Below are positions 24,251 through 32,584 of a stretch of 64,000 nucleotides of DNA, in pieces. Within the stretch, counting starts at the first letter, position 1, and every line of letters begins with the position of its first letter. Source of the DNA: CAIKLP01 sp039798705. Lineage in GTDB: Bacteria; Bacteroidota; Bacteroidia; Sphingobacteriales; Sphingobacteriaceae. Both the position numbers and the translations under genes were made by a program. Under the pieces are notes generated by a model. That model worked only from the letters and a program-made list of their open reading frames with translations. It had not been told where the DNA came from and did no database searches. The stretch spans positions 1 through 64,000 of the forward strand of contig JBDKFN010000002.1 of assembly GCA_039798705.1 (NCBI GenBank), given 5' to 3'.

Positions 24251-25534
24251 ATGGATCGTTATTTCGGCATCATAGGCATCGTTGTTATTTTAGGAATTGC
24301 ATTTTTACTTTCTAATAATAGAAAAGCAATTGACAAAAAATTAGTTTTCACTGGGTTGCTTATACAAGCAATACTTGCTGTGTTTATTTTAAAGGTTCCA
24401 CTCGGTCAAGTTGTGTTTGCAAAAATTGGTTACTTTATTACCATGTTGCTAGACTTTTCTAATAAAGGCGCAGATTTTGTTTTTGGACCACTTGTAAATT
24501 CTACACTATTAGCTCCTGTTTTCGGGATCAGTAATACATTTATCTTTTTCTTTAAAATTATTCCAACAATTATTTTTGTATCTGTATTAGTAAGTATCGC
24601 TTACCATATTGGATTAATGCAAAGAATTGTTGCTGTTTTTGCGAGAGCCGTTCATAAGCTAATGGGCGTAAGCGGTTCAGAAGCGTTGTCAAATGTAGGC
24701 AGTGCATTTGTCGGTCAAGTTGAAGCACAAATAATGATCAAGCCTTATATTTCTGGAATGACGAAATCTGAACTGCTTGCAAGTATGGCCGGCAGTATGG
24801 CTTGCATTGCCGGCGGTGTTATGGCGGTTTATATTTCAATGGGTGTGCCTGCAGAATATTTAATTGCTGCAAGTATTATGGCTGCACCAGGCGCGTTAGT
24901 AATTGCAAAAATTGTTTACCCTGAAACAGAAGCATCCGAAACAAAAGGAAAAGTTAAACTTGAAATTAAAAAAGCGCATGCCAATTTAATGGATGCAATT
25001 TCTCACGGCGCAAGTGATGGTATGCGTATTTCTTTAAATGTAATTGCCATGCTTTTAGGTTTTATTGCATTGATCGCAATGGTAGATGCAGGCCTAGGTT
25101 ATTTAGGGCGCGCACTTTATTATAATACCAGCCTAGACTTAAGCATGATTGGCATTTCATTAAAAGAATTAAGTTTGAAAGAAATTCTAGGTGCTGTGTT
25201 TTCTATTTTCGCATACGTAATGGGCGTGCCTTCTAAAGATACGCATTTAGTAGGCGCATTAATGGGAACCAAATTGGTAATCAATGAATTTGTGGCTTAC
25301 TCAAATTTATCACCGATGATTGCAGCTGGTGTATTGTCTAAAAAATCAATTGTAATTGTCAGTTTTGCGTTGTGCGGGTTTGCCAATTTTAGTTCAATTG
25401 CGATTCAAGTTGGAGGAATTGGCGAGCTAGCACCAGATAGACGCGCAGACTTAGCTAAACTAGGCTTCAAAGCTTTAATATGTGGAACGCTTGCGTCTTA
25501 CTTATCTGCAACAATTGCAGGGCTTTTGATGTAA
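24251..25534 (+). CDS. Concentrative nucleoside transporter (NupC/CNT family)
   Basis: 427 residues with about ten hydrophobic helices. Diagnostic CNT sequences are KIIPTIIFVSVLVSIAYHIG, the core motif SNVGSAFVGQVEAQIMIKPY, SMACIAGGVMAVYISMGVP and the C-terminal CGFANFSSIAIQVGGIGEL. CNT proteins import nucleosides with sodium or protons. The gene appears monocistronic, followed by a shared terminator and tRNA-Asp on the opposite strand. Ion and nucleoside preference cannot be read from the sequence alone. Confidence 0.9.
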   Translation: MDRYFGIIGIVVILGIAFLLSNNRKAIDKKLVFTGLLIQAILAVFILKVPLGQVVFAKIGYFITMLLDFSNKGADFVFGPLVNSTLLAPVFGISNTFIFFFKIIPTIIFVSVLVSIAYHIGLMQRIVAVFARAVHKLMGVSGSEALSNVGSAFVGQVEAQIMIKPYISGMTKSELLASMAGSMACIAGGVMAVYISMGVPAEYLIAASIMAAPGALVIAKIVYPETEASETKGKVKLEIKKAHANLMDAISHGASDGMRISLNVIAMLLGFIALIAMVDAGLGYLGRALYYNTSLDLSMIGISLKELSLKEILGAVFSIFAYVMGVPSKDTHLVGALMGTKLVINEFVAYSNLSPMIAAGVLSKKSIVIVSFALCGFANFSSIAIQVGGIGELAPDRRADLAKLGFKALICGTLASYLSATIAGLLM

Positions 25535-25584
25535 TTTAAATTCATTTATTCGTAATCCTTTCAGAAACAAATAATTAGAAACAA

Positions 25585-25614
25585 AAAAAGCTTTAGATTT
25601 CTCTAAAGCTTTTT
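25585..25614. terminator. Bidirectional terminator between nucleoside transporter and tRNA-Asp
   Basis: Thirteen-base stem AAAAGCTTTAGA/TCTAAAGCTTTT type with a 4-base loop, A-run on the left and T-run on the right. It starts just past the 3' end of tRNA-Asp and 50 bases after the transporter stop. Confidence 0.85.
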
Positions 25615-25615
25615 G

Positions 25616-25689
25616 CGGAATGGACGGGACTCGAACCCGCGACCTCCTGCGTGACAGGCAGGCATTCTAACCAGCTGAACTACCACTCC
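25616..25689 (-). tRNA. tRNA-Asp (anticodon GTC)
   Basis: 74 bases fold as a tRNA: acceptor GGAGTGG/CCATTCC with discriminator G, D arm GTTC..GAAT, anticodon stem CCTGC/GCAGG around loop CTGTCAC (anticodon GTC), and T arm GCGGG-TTCGAGT-CCCGT. The 3' CCA is not encoded: the genome continues CAAAAAG after the discriminator base. Confidence 0.96.
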
Positions 25690-25706
25690 GTTTCCCTATG
25701 GGACTG

Positions 25707-25736
25707 CAAATATACAGTCTAATATGGTTTTATCAA
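25707..25736 (-). promoter_or_regulatory. Promoter for tRNA-Asp
   Basis: On the minus strand TTG (25736-25734), exactly 19 bases, then TATATTTG (25714-25707) match the full Bacteroidota promoter. The tRNA begins 17 bases beyond the -7 element. This is one of the two best promoters in the window. Confidence 0.7.
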
Positions 25737-25767
25737 TAAAAAAATGAAATTTATCGAAATAAATCGA

Positions 25768-26838
25768 TTAAATAGTTCCTTCTTTTAGTTTCTCTGCGTT
25801 CTCTGCAAATTGCAAAGCGTCTATAATATCCTGAATATCACCATTCATCACTCCATTTAAATTATATGAAGTCAATCCGATGCGGTGTTCAGTTAATCTA
25901 CTTTGTGGGTAATTATATGTCCTAATTTTGGCAGATCTGTCGCCAGTTGCCACCATTGTCTTTCTTTTTTTGGATACTTCTTCTAAATGTTTGGCATATT
26001 CCATCTCGTAAATACGAGAACGAAGCACCGAAAGTGCTTTATCGTAGTTTTTATGCTGCGATTTTTCGTCTTGACATTGTGCCACAACTCCTGTAGGAAT
26101 GTGTGTTAATCGAACTGCAGAATAAGTTGTATTTACCGACTGACCTCCTGGACCCGAAGAACAGAAGAAATCTTTACGGATATCGCTTACTTTTAAATCG
26201 ATATCAAACTCGTCTGCTTCTGGTAAAACCACAATTGAAGCAGCAGAGGTGTGAACCCTACCTTGCGTTTCAGTTGCAGGAACCCTTTGTACACGATGTA
26301 CACCTGATTCGTATTTTAAAGTGCCGTAAACATCCTCTCCAGAAACGTTTAAGATGATCTCTTTATAACCACCTGCGGTTCCTTGAGTATAATCGACCAA
26401 TTCGGTCTTCCAGCCTTTATTTTCACAAAAACGTTGATACATTCTAAATAAATCGCCTGCAAATAAACTGGCTTCGTCGCCACCTGTTCCAGCACGAATT
26501 TCCAAAATGCAATTTTTTGCGTCTTCTGGATCGGAAGGGATTAACATTAAGCGAATGTCCTCTTCCATTTTATCCCTATCATGAATCAGCGTGTCTAATT
26601 CTGATTTAGCCATTTCCCTAAACTCTTCGTCCTTTTCTGTAGCTAAAATCTCCTTATTTGACTCGATATTGCTCATGATGTTGTTGTAAATGTGGTATTC
26701 CGCCACAATTTTAGACAACTCTTTGTATTCTTTATTTAATTGAGCAAAACGTTTCATGTCAGACATGGCAGTTGGAGACGAAAGCTCCACTTCAACATCT
26801 TCAAATCTTCTTTTAATTGCTTCTAATTTTTCTAACAT
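25768..26838 (-). CDS. prfA: Peptide chain release factor 1
   Basis: 356 residues. The GGQ motif that triggers peptide release is at 231-233 (SSGPGGQSVNTTYS) and the stop-codon recognition tripeptide PAT is at 187-189 (RVPATETQ). The PAT tripeptide identifies RF1 (reads UAA and UAG), not RF2, which has SPF. It is a cytoplasmic translation factor. The hemK/prmC gene that often follows prfA is absent here. Confidence 0.97.
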   Translation of the reverse strand: MLEKLEAIKRRFEDVEVELSSPTAMSDMKRFAQLNKEYKELSKIVAEYHIYNNIMSNIESNKEILATEKDEEFREMAKSELDTLIHDRDKMEEDIRLMLIPSDPEDAKNCILEIRAGTGGDEASLFAGDLFRMYQRFCENKGWKTELVDYTQGTAGGYKEIILNVSGEDVYGTLKYESGVHRVQRVPATETQGRVHTSAASIVVLPEADEFDIDLKVSDIRKDFFCSSGPGGQSVNTTYSAVRLTHIPTGVVAQCQDEKSQHKNYDKALSVLRSRIYEMEYAKHLEEVSKKRKTMVATGDRSAKIRTYNYPQSRLTEHRIGLTSYNLNGVMNGDIQDIIDALQFAENAEKLKEGTI

Positions 26839-26922
26839 ATTTTTTAATCCCTGAAATAGGGCGCAATTTACGAAATAAACTGATTTTTTTTGACCCTTTA
26901 GGGAATTTAAAAAAGGCTTAGC

Positions 26923-27705
26923 CTATTTTATTGGCTTAGCGAACAGGCTGTCGGACTGCATCCAATAAATTTTATTAGCACGAAAAGAAAGCTGGTCGCT
27001 GGTGCTTTGATTTTTAAAAACAGTATCTGTATGCATCGCTTGATAGTCTAGTATGTTACCCGCTTTTGCGAATTGCAATTTTTCATTTACAATAGAAAAT
27101 CTTTTCAACCCCAGTATTGGAATGGTTTTTTTATAACTACCGAAAAAATCAAAAACAAGAATACCCACTTTTGGGTCATTCAAAAAAACCTCTTCTTTAC
27201 TTGCGCATAAAAAATTAGGCTTGATTATTTTTTTAGTGTATAGGTAAATATCTTGCGACTGTTGCTTCGATTGAAAATTGCCATCTAGCTTAAACAACTT
27301 TCGAGTAAACTCATCATAAGCCCAAAAACCATTTACAGGAGCAGTGCAAACTAGTGAAAAAAAAGAGTTAGGATAAATACTTCTCAAATCGTAGTCGGCA
27401 ATTTCAGAGAGGTTTACATCTAATATTTTCACTTTGAAAAAATTAGGGTAATAAACCAATACAGAGAATGGATTGGACACATCTATGATTTCTGCTTCAC
27501 CATTGCTTAAAGTAGCGAAGTTAATGGCTTTAGCGCTTATGGCATCTATCTTTACTATGTTATTTTTTGCATCTATATAAAACACATTCCCTAGTTGATC
27601 AATTTGATATTTTTTTATTTGTGTCGCCAATAACTTTATTTGCGACATGCTTTGTTTTGTTAAAACAATGAATAAAAAAAAGAAAAGGATCAGTTGCTTT
27701 CTCAT
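26923..27705 (-). CDS. Secreted protein of unknown function, beta-propeller-like
   Basis: 260 residues with a signal peptide (MRKQLILFFFLFIVLTKQSMS, cut near SQ). The body is beta-rich with repeated short blades such as KYQIDQLGNVFYIDAKNNIV, FWAYDEFTRKLFKLDGNF and EVFLNDPKVGILVFD, suggesting a propeller in the periplasm. I recognise no named family. Its ATG overlaps the stop of lpxH by 1 base, so it is translationally coupled to an enzyme of lipid A synthesis; whether it takes part in envelope biogenesis is only a guess. Confidence 0.72.
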   Translation of the reverse strand: MRKQLILFFFLFIVLTKQSMSQIKLLATQIKKYQIDQLGNVFYIDAKNNIVKIDAISAKAINFATLSNGEAEIIDVSNPFSVLVYYPNFFKVKILDVNLSEIADYDLRSIYPNSFFSLVCTAPVNGFWAYDEFTRKLFKLDGNFQSKQQSQDIYLYTKKIIKPNFLCASKEEVFLNDPKVGILVFDFFGSYKKTIPILGLKRFSIVNEKLQFAKAGNILDYQAMHTDTVFKNQSTSDQLSFRANKIYWMQSDSLFAKPIK

Positions 27706-28454
27706 TAATCTTGAAAGGTTAAAAGAGAAAGTGCTTGGCCATCAAAACAAGCATAGGTGCATGCATGAATCCATTCACCAAGGTTAACGTATTTGCTTTC
27801 TTTTGTAAGATCGATGTTTAATGGCAAATGTCTGTGTCCAAAAATAAAATAATCGAAATGTGTTTTCTTAAGTTGCTCTTTGGCATAAATAGCAAGCCAC
27901 TCATTTTCTTCACCAAGAAACTTTTCTTTCTTATCGTGCACAACGCGAGAGCGCTGCGACCAAGCATGCGCAAGCCCTACACCAAAATTAGGATGAATGC
28001 GTGCAAAAAGCCATTGACAAACTTTGCTTGTAAAAATTTGCTTTAAAAATTTATAACTATAATCACCGGGGCCCAAACCATCTCCGTGGCCAATTAAAAA
28101 TTTCTTTCCGGTAAAAATTCGTTCAATGGGTTCTGAATGTAATTCAATGCCTAATTCTTTTTGAAAATAATTAAACATCCACATGTCGTGGTTCCCTTTG
28201 AAAAAATGCACTTTAATTCCAGCGTCGGTTAAGGCTGCAATGGCGCCTTGCAATCGAACAAATCCTTTTGGCACAACACTGGCATATTCAAACCAAAAGT
28301 CAAAAATATCTCCAACTAGAAAAATTTCAGAAGCATCGGATTGAATGCTGTTTAACCATCGAACAATTTTATCTTCTCTCAAACGACTGGCTTCGTAACT
28401 AGGCAAACCTAAATGAAAGTCTGAAGCAAAATATATTTTTTTTGAATTTTGCAT
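27705..28454 (-). CDS. lpxH: UDP-2,3-diacylglucosamine diphosphatase
   Basis: 249 residues from the ATG at 28454. An in-frame start at 28475 would overlap the end of the lutC-like gene and is less likely. The metallophosphoesterase motifs are present in order: ASDFHLG, VGDIFDFWFEY, FKGNHDMWM, GHGDGLGPGD and FGHRHLPLN. This spacing is that of LpxH, which hydrolyses UDP-2,3-diacylglucosamine to lipid X at the inner membrane in lipid A synthesis. It is coupled to the downstream hypothetical gene by a 1-base overlap. Confidence 0.88.
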   Translation of the reverse strand: MQNSKKIYFASDFHLGLPSYEASRLREDKIVRWLNSIQSDASEIFLVGDIFDFWFEYASVVPKGFVRLQGAIAALTDAGIKVHFFKGNHDMWMFNYFQKELGIELHSEPIERIFTGKKFLIGHGDGLGPGDYSYKFLKQIFTSKVCQWLFARIHPNFGVGLAHAWSQRSRVVHDKKEKFLGEENEWLAIYAKEQLKKTHFDYFIFGHRHLPLNIDLTKESKYVNLGEWIHACTYACFDGQALSLLTFQD

Positions 28455-28458
28455 AGGT

Positions 28459-29100
28459 CTAAAAAGTGTCGTCAATTAAAAATAAAAATAATTCTCTAGG
28501 CCCATGTGCACCTAAAACTAAGGTCTTTTCAATGTCTGCTGTTCTGCTGGGCCCAGCTACCACACTCATTAAAGAAGGCATTTGGCCTTGGTATTTATCA
28601 TTCATGAATTGAATGGCATCGATGGTGTCATTTTTCAATTGCGAAGCATATGCAACAACTACATGGATGCTTGGATAAATTGATAACCTTCTGCCTGCGG
28701 CAGAACCGCTGCTAATTAAAATACTTCCAGTTCTTGCAACTAACGCTTCGCATGTTGTGATTCCAACAGATGCATTTAAAAATTCGAAATCAGTGATTTG
28801 ATAATTGATTTGATTTTTAATAATGGCATGTAATTCTTTTTCCCAACAAAAAATATTTGACCATTTATTTTCTTGCGCAATCGCTTTTAATTGTACGACA
28901 AAATCTTTTTCGTTTTCACAATAAACAAACTGCCCATTCACTTTATTAAAAGCTTCTGCAAATTGTATTTCTAACAATTCTGCCGATTGCGTAAAAATAG
29001 CTTCCGTGTCTTCGAATTTAGGAAAAGGGTTTTCTACCTTTTCAATCAGGGCTTTCCTGATTTTCTTCAACATGCGTTCTCGTGGGGTTGCTTCTTGCAT
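28459..29100 (-). CDS. LutC/YkgG-type LUD domain protein
   Basis: 213 residues if started at the ATG at 29100. An ATG at 29127 is rejected because it falls inside the loop of the ftsH terminator hairpin. The LUD-domain sequence ITTCEALVARTGSILISS and the C-terminal VVAGPSRTADIEKTLVLGAHGPRELFLF are typical of LutC, a subunit of the L-lactate utilisation complex. Partners LutA and LutB are not adjacent, so either they are elsewhere or this is a stand-alone LUD protein. It is the first gene of a unit with lpxH and a secreted protein. Confidence 0.85.
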   Translation of the reverse strand: MQEATPRERMLKKIRKALIEKVENPFPKFEDTEAIFTQSAELLEIQFAEAFNKVNGQFVYCENEKDFVVQLKAIAQENKWSNIFCWEKELHAIIKNQINYQITDFEFLNASVGITTCEALVARTGSILISSGSAAGRRLSIYPSIHVVVAYASQLKNDTIDAIQFMNDKYQGQMPSLMSVVAGPSRTADIEKTLVLGAHGPRELFLFLIDDTF

Positions 29101-29114
29101 TTTGCTAAAATAAA

Positions 29115-29139
29115 AAATACCGCCCAATGAGCGGTATTT
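29115..29139 (-). terminator. Terminator of ftsH
   Basis: On the minus strand a nine-base perfect stem AAATACCGC/GCGGTATTT with a 7-base loop is followed by a T-run. It lies 15 bases past the ftsH stop and separates ftsH from the lutC-like unit. Confidence 0.85.
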
Positions 29140-29153
29140 CTTTTGAAAAATTA

Positions 29154-31349
29154 TTATTCAGTTTTTTTGTCTTCACTCAAACTGTTGATTTTTAAGCCAT
29201 CGTCTGGGTTGTCGGATTCAGCAAATTCTGCTTCCAACTCCTCTATGGTCTTTTCCCCTTCAACAGGCGGCTTTGGTTCGAAAATAGTTGGTCTTGTTTT
29301 ATCATCAACCACTGTACTTTCTTCTGTTGTAGTAGTAGCAATTGGTGTTGCTGTTTCAGCTTTTTTATCTTCAGGACCATTTACAAACTCATCGTATGTG
29401 GTTCTGGTTTCAAAAGGTCTTTTGCCTAACAGCTCTTCTAAATCTGATTGGAAAATAATTTCTTTTTCCAATAGTGCTTTAGCGATGTTGTCTAAGTGCG
29501 TTCTATGTTTCACCAACATTGCTTTGGTTTCTTCATACATTTGCGCAATTAAACTTCTTACTTCAATGTCAATTAACTCAGAAGTTTTATCTGAATATGG
29601 TTTTCCATATCCAAATTCTCCTTGCGGATCGTTGAACGAAATATTTCCAATGGTTTTATTCATACCATACATGGTAACCATTGCATAAGCCAATTTTGTA
29701 ATTCTTTCTAAATCGTTTTGTGCACCAGTTGAAATTTTTCCGAAAACAATTTCTTCAGCTGCTCTACCACCTAAAGTCATTTTCATACTATCCAACAATT
29801 GCTCTGTGGTATATAAATACTGCTCTTTAGGCAAGTACTGCGCATAACCCAATGCTGCAATTCCTCTTGGTACAATAGAAACTTTTACCAATGGATCTGC
29901 GTGCTCCAAAAACCATCCAGTAATTGCATGTCCAGCTTCGTGAAATGCAACTATTCTTTTTTCTTCAGGAGAAATAATTTTATTTTTCTTTTCTAATCCG
30001 CCGATCACACGATCAATTGCGTCTTGAAAATCTTGCATATCTATAGCTTGCTTGTCTTTCCTTGCAGCAATTAATGCCGCCTCGTTACAAACATTTGCAA
30101 TTTCTGCACCAGCAAAACCAGGAGTTTGTGCTGCTAATTTTTTAGGATCAATGTCTTTTGAAAGTTTTAATGGTTTTAAATGTACTTTGAAAATTTGCTC
30201 TCTTCCAATTAAGTCTGGTTTGTCAATTCCAATTTGTCTGTCAAATCTTCCAGGTCTTAAAAGTGCCGGATCCAGTACATCTGGGCGATTGGTAGCAGCC
30301 ATTATAATGACACCTGAATCGGTTCCAAATCCATCCATCTCCACTAACAATTGATTCAATGTATTTTCACGCTCGTCGTTACCTCCCATAATTTGATTTT
30401 TACCACGCGCTCTACCGATGGCATCAATCTCATCTATGAAAATAATACAAGGTGCTTTTTCTTTTGCTTGTTTAAATAAATCTCTTACTCTCGATGCACC
30501 CACACCAACAAACATCTCTACAAAGTCTGAACCTGAAAGAGAGAAGAATGGTACTTGTGCTTCACCTGCAACAGCTTTTGCTAATAAAGTTTTTCCAGTT
30601 CCCGGAGCACCAACTAGCAAAACGCCTTTCGGAATTTTTCCGCCAAGGTTTGTATATTTTTTTGGATTCTTTAGGAAGTCTACCACCTCCATTACTTCTT
30701 GTTTCGCTTCTTCTAATCCGGCTACATCGTTGAAAGTAATCGCAACTTGCGACTCTTTATCAAACAGCGTTGCGCGAGATTTTCCGATGTTGAAGATTTG
30801 ACCTCCTCCACCGCCAGCGCCACCGCCAGACATTTTACGCATGATAAACATCCACACCGCAATCATGAAAACTAACGGCAAAACCCACGATAATAAAAAG
30901 TCTCTTCCCCAGCTAGATTTTGTAATGTATTCTACATCTACTTTTTCTGCAGGAGTAAAACTTTTTTGCGCATCACGTAAACGATTGTTGAAATCGTCGA
31001 TCGAAAGCTGTGTTAAAAAATAATGCGGACCCGCTCCAGAAAAATATGCACCACTATTGATGTCTTTATATTTCTCACCTTCTAGTTTTGCTTTGAAAAT
31101 ATATATTTCTACCACATACATTTCGTTCTGCTTATAAGCAACTAACTTTTCTACGTCATGGTTCAATAACATTTCTGTTTCGAATTTCTGATAGCTAATT
31201 TCTTTCGCGCTATTGTCTTTATATAAAAACTGAAATGCAATTACAGCGATTAATAAAATACCGTAAATCCAATAAAAATTGAACTTAGGCACCTGTGGTA
31301 GATTCGGCATTTTTTTCCCACCAGTCGATTTTTTCTTATTCTCTTCCAT
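29154..31349 (-). CDS. ftsH: ATP-dependent zinc metalloprotease FtsH
   Basis: 731 residues. Two transmembrane helices (about 27-43 and 152-172) flank a periplasmic domain of about 110 residues. The AAA+ domain has Walker A GAPGTGKT (247-254), Walker B CIIFIDEIDA and the second region of homology AATNRPDVLDPALLRPGRFD. The zinc site HEAGH is at 470-474. FtsH degrades misfolded and regulatory membrane proteins as a hexamer in the inner membrane. The C-terminal tail is long, acidic and Thr-rich. rsfS lies 14 bases upstream, so the two are probably cotranscribed. Confidence 0.97.
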   Translation of the reverse strand: MEENKKKSTGGKKMPNLPQVPKFNFYWIYGILLIAVIAFQFLYKDNSAKEISYQKFETEMLLNHDVEKLVAYKQNEMYVVEIYIFKAKLEGEKYKDINSGAYFSGAGPHYFLTQLSIDDFNNRLRDAQKSFTPAEKVDVEYITKSSWGRDFLLSWVLPLVFMIAVWMFIMRKMSGGGAGGGGGQIFNIGKSRATLFDKESQVAITFNDVAGLEEAKQEVMEVVDFLKNPKKYTNLGGKIPKGVLLVGAPGTGKTLLAKAVAGEAQVPFFSLSGSDFVEMFVGVGASRVRDLFKQAKEKAPCIIFIDEIDAIGRARGKNQIMGGNDERENTLNQLLVEMDGFGTDSGVIIMAATNRPDVLDPALLRPGRFDRQIGIDKPDLIGREQIFKVHLKPLKLSKDIDPKKLAAQTPGFAGAEIANVCNEAALIAARKDKQAIDMQDFQDAIDRVIGGLEKKNKIISPEEKRIVAFHEAGHAITGWFLEHADPLVKVSIVPRGIAALGYAQYLPKEQYLYTTEQLLDSMKMTLGGRAAEEIVFGKISTGAQNDLERITKLAYAMVTMYGMNKTIGNISFNDPQGEFGYGKPYSDKTSELIDIEVRSLIAQMYEETKAMLVKHRTHLDNIAKALLEKEIIFQSDLEELLGKRPFETRTTYDEFVNGPEDKKAETATPIATTTTEESTVVDDKTRPTIFEPKPPVEGEKTIEELEAEFAESDNPDDGLKINSLSEDKKTE

Positions 31350-31363
31350 CTATTTTATTTGTA

Positions 31364-31741
31364 TTAAGAAGCAGATTCATAACGTTGCAATTGCGCATCG
31401 CCCCATAATTCTTCTACTCCGTAAAATTCTCTTTTATCTGTTTTAAAAATATGCACCACAACCGATACATAATCAAGTAAAATCCACTCTGCATTTCCTT
31501 GGCCCTCTTTGTGCCAAGGATCTTCATTTAATGCCTTCGACATTTCATGCTCTACAGAATCGGCAATGGCTCTTACTTGAGTGCTTGAATCTGCATGGCA
31601 AATAACAAAATAATCGCTGACAGAACTGCTGATTTTTCGTAAATCTAAACTTACTACTTCTTTCCCTTTTTTCTCTTGAATACCTTGAACAATTATTTCA
31701 GCTATTTTTTGAGAATCTACTTCTTTTTTGTGTTTCTTCAT
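31364..31741 (-). CDS. rsfS: Ribosome silencing factor RsfS
   Basis: 125 residues. The RsfS/Iojap signature is seen in VVSLDLRKISSSVSDYFVIC, STQVRAIADSVEHEM and AEWILLDYVSVVVHIF. RsfS binds ribosomal protein L14 on the large subunit and blocks joining to the small subunit under nutrient stress. It is followed by ftsH at 14 bases. The gene diverges from birA across a 52-base intergenic region. Confidence 0.93.
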   Translation of the reverse strand: MKKHKKEVDSQKIAEIIVQGIQEKKGKEVVSLDLRKISSSVSDYFVICHADSSTQVRAIADSVEHEMSKALNEDPWHKEGQGNAEWILLDYVSVVVHIFKTDKREFYGVEELWGDAQLQRYESAS

Positions 31742-31760
31742 TAAAACCGTTTAATTTAGG

Positions 31761-31768
31761 CAAAATTA
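31761..31768 (-). promoter_or_regulatory. Candidate -7 promoter element for rsfS-ftsH
   Basis: On the minus strand TAATTTTG is an exact TAnnTTTG match 19 bases before the rsfS ATG. No TTG at the right distance. The divergent birA promoter must lie in the same 52 bases. Confidence 0.4.
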
Positions 31769-31793
31769 GCAATTAATTTGCGTTTATCCCTTT

Positions 31794-32543
31794 ATGAAAG
31801 CCCAGTATACCGGTAAAAATACCATTCACTTAGCTAAAGTTATATCCACTAACAGCTATACTGCAGAATTGTTGTCAAATTCTGAGCCATTAGCGGAGGG
31901 CTCGGTAATTATGGCAGATTTTCAAAGTGGTGGAAGGGGTCAAAGTGGTGCCGTTTGGGAATCAAATCCAGAATTAAACCTGCTATTGAGCGTTTATTAT
32001 CAACCTCATTTTTTAAAAATTGAAGATCAATTTTTATTGTCAATCGCTATTAGCCTGGCTATCTGTGAGTTTCTAGAGAAATATGTAACTAATGTGCGGG
32101 TTAAATGGCCAAACGATATATACGTAGGCAATCAAAAAATTGCTGGTTTACTCATTGAAAATAGCATTCAACAACATGTCATCAAAAACAGCATAATTGG
32201 CATTGGTATTAATATTAACCAAATTGAATTTAGTGTAAATACACCAAACGCTTGCTCTCTTAAACAACTTACTTGCAAGAATTATGACAGAGAACTGTTA
32301 TTAGCAGAATTGTGTGATGCTTTAGAAGAGAAATATGAATGGATTCGAAACAGTTCAAAACAAACCATTCAAAACGCATACTTGAATAGACTCTTTCGCT
32401 ACCAGCAAGAAGCGCATTTTGTGATAGATGATATTGCGCAAACAGCTAAAATAGTTGGCATTGATGAATTCGGAAGATTAGCAGTGCAATTAAAAGAGCA
32501 GGTTCGCTATTTCAACAATAAAGAAATAAGCTATATCCTTTAA
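31794..32543 (+). CDS. birA: Biotin-[acetyl-CoA-carboxylase] ligase
   Basis: 249 residues, i.e. the catalytic and C-terminal domains only. The N-terminal DNA-binding helix-turn-helix found in bifunctional BirA is absent, so this form should not act as a repressor. The active-site loop is SGGRGQSGAVWES and the catalytic Lys region VRVKWPNDIYVGNQKIAGLL. The enzyme attaches biotin to carboxylase carrier domains through biotinyl-AMP. The gene diverges from rsfS and is followed by dsbD on the same strand at 41 bases. Confidence 0.93.
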   Translation: MKAQYTGKNTIHLAKVISTNSYTAELLSNSEPLAEGSVIMADFQSGGRGQSGAVWESNPELNLLLSVYYQPHFLKIEDQFLLSIAISLAICEFLEKYVTNVRVKWPNDIYVGNQKIAGLLIENSIQQHVIKNSIIGIGININQIEFSVNTPNACSLKQLTCKNYDRELLLAELCDALEEKYEWIRNSSKQTIQNAYLNRLFRYQQEAHFVIDDIAQTAKIVGIDEFGRLAVQLKEQVRYFNNKEISYIL

Positions 32544-32555
32544 AATTAAATTGAT

Positions 32556-32563
32556 ATTTTTGA
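32556..32563 (+). promoter_or_regulatory. Candidate -7 promoter element before dsbD
   Basis: TATTTTTG is an exact TAnnTTTG match 21 bases before the dsbD ATG. No clear upstream TTG. Confidence 0.35.
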
Positions 32564-32584
32564 AAACATTAGCATTGTAAAATA

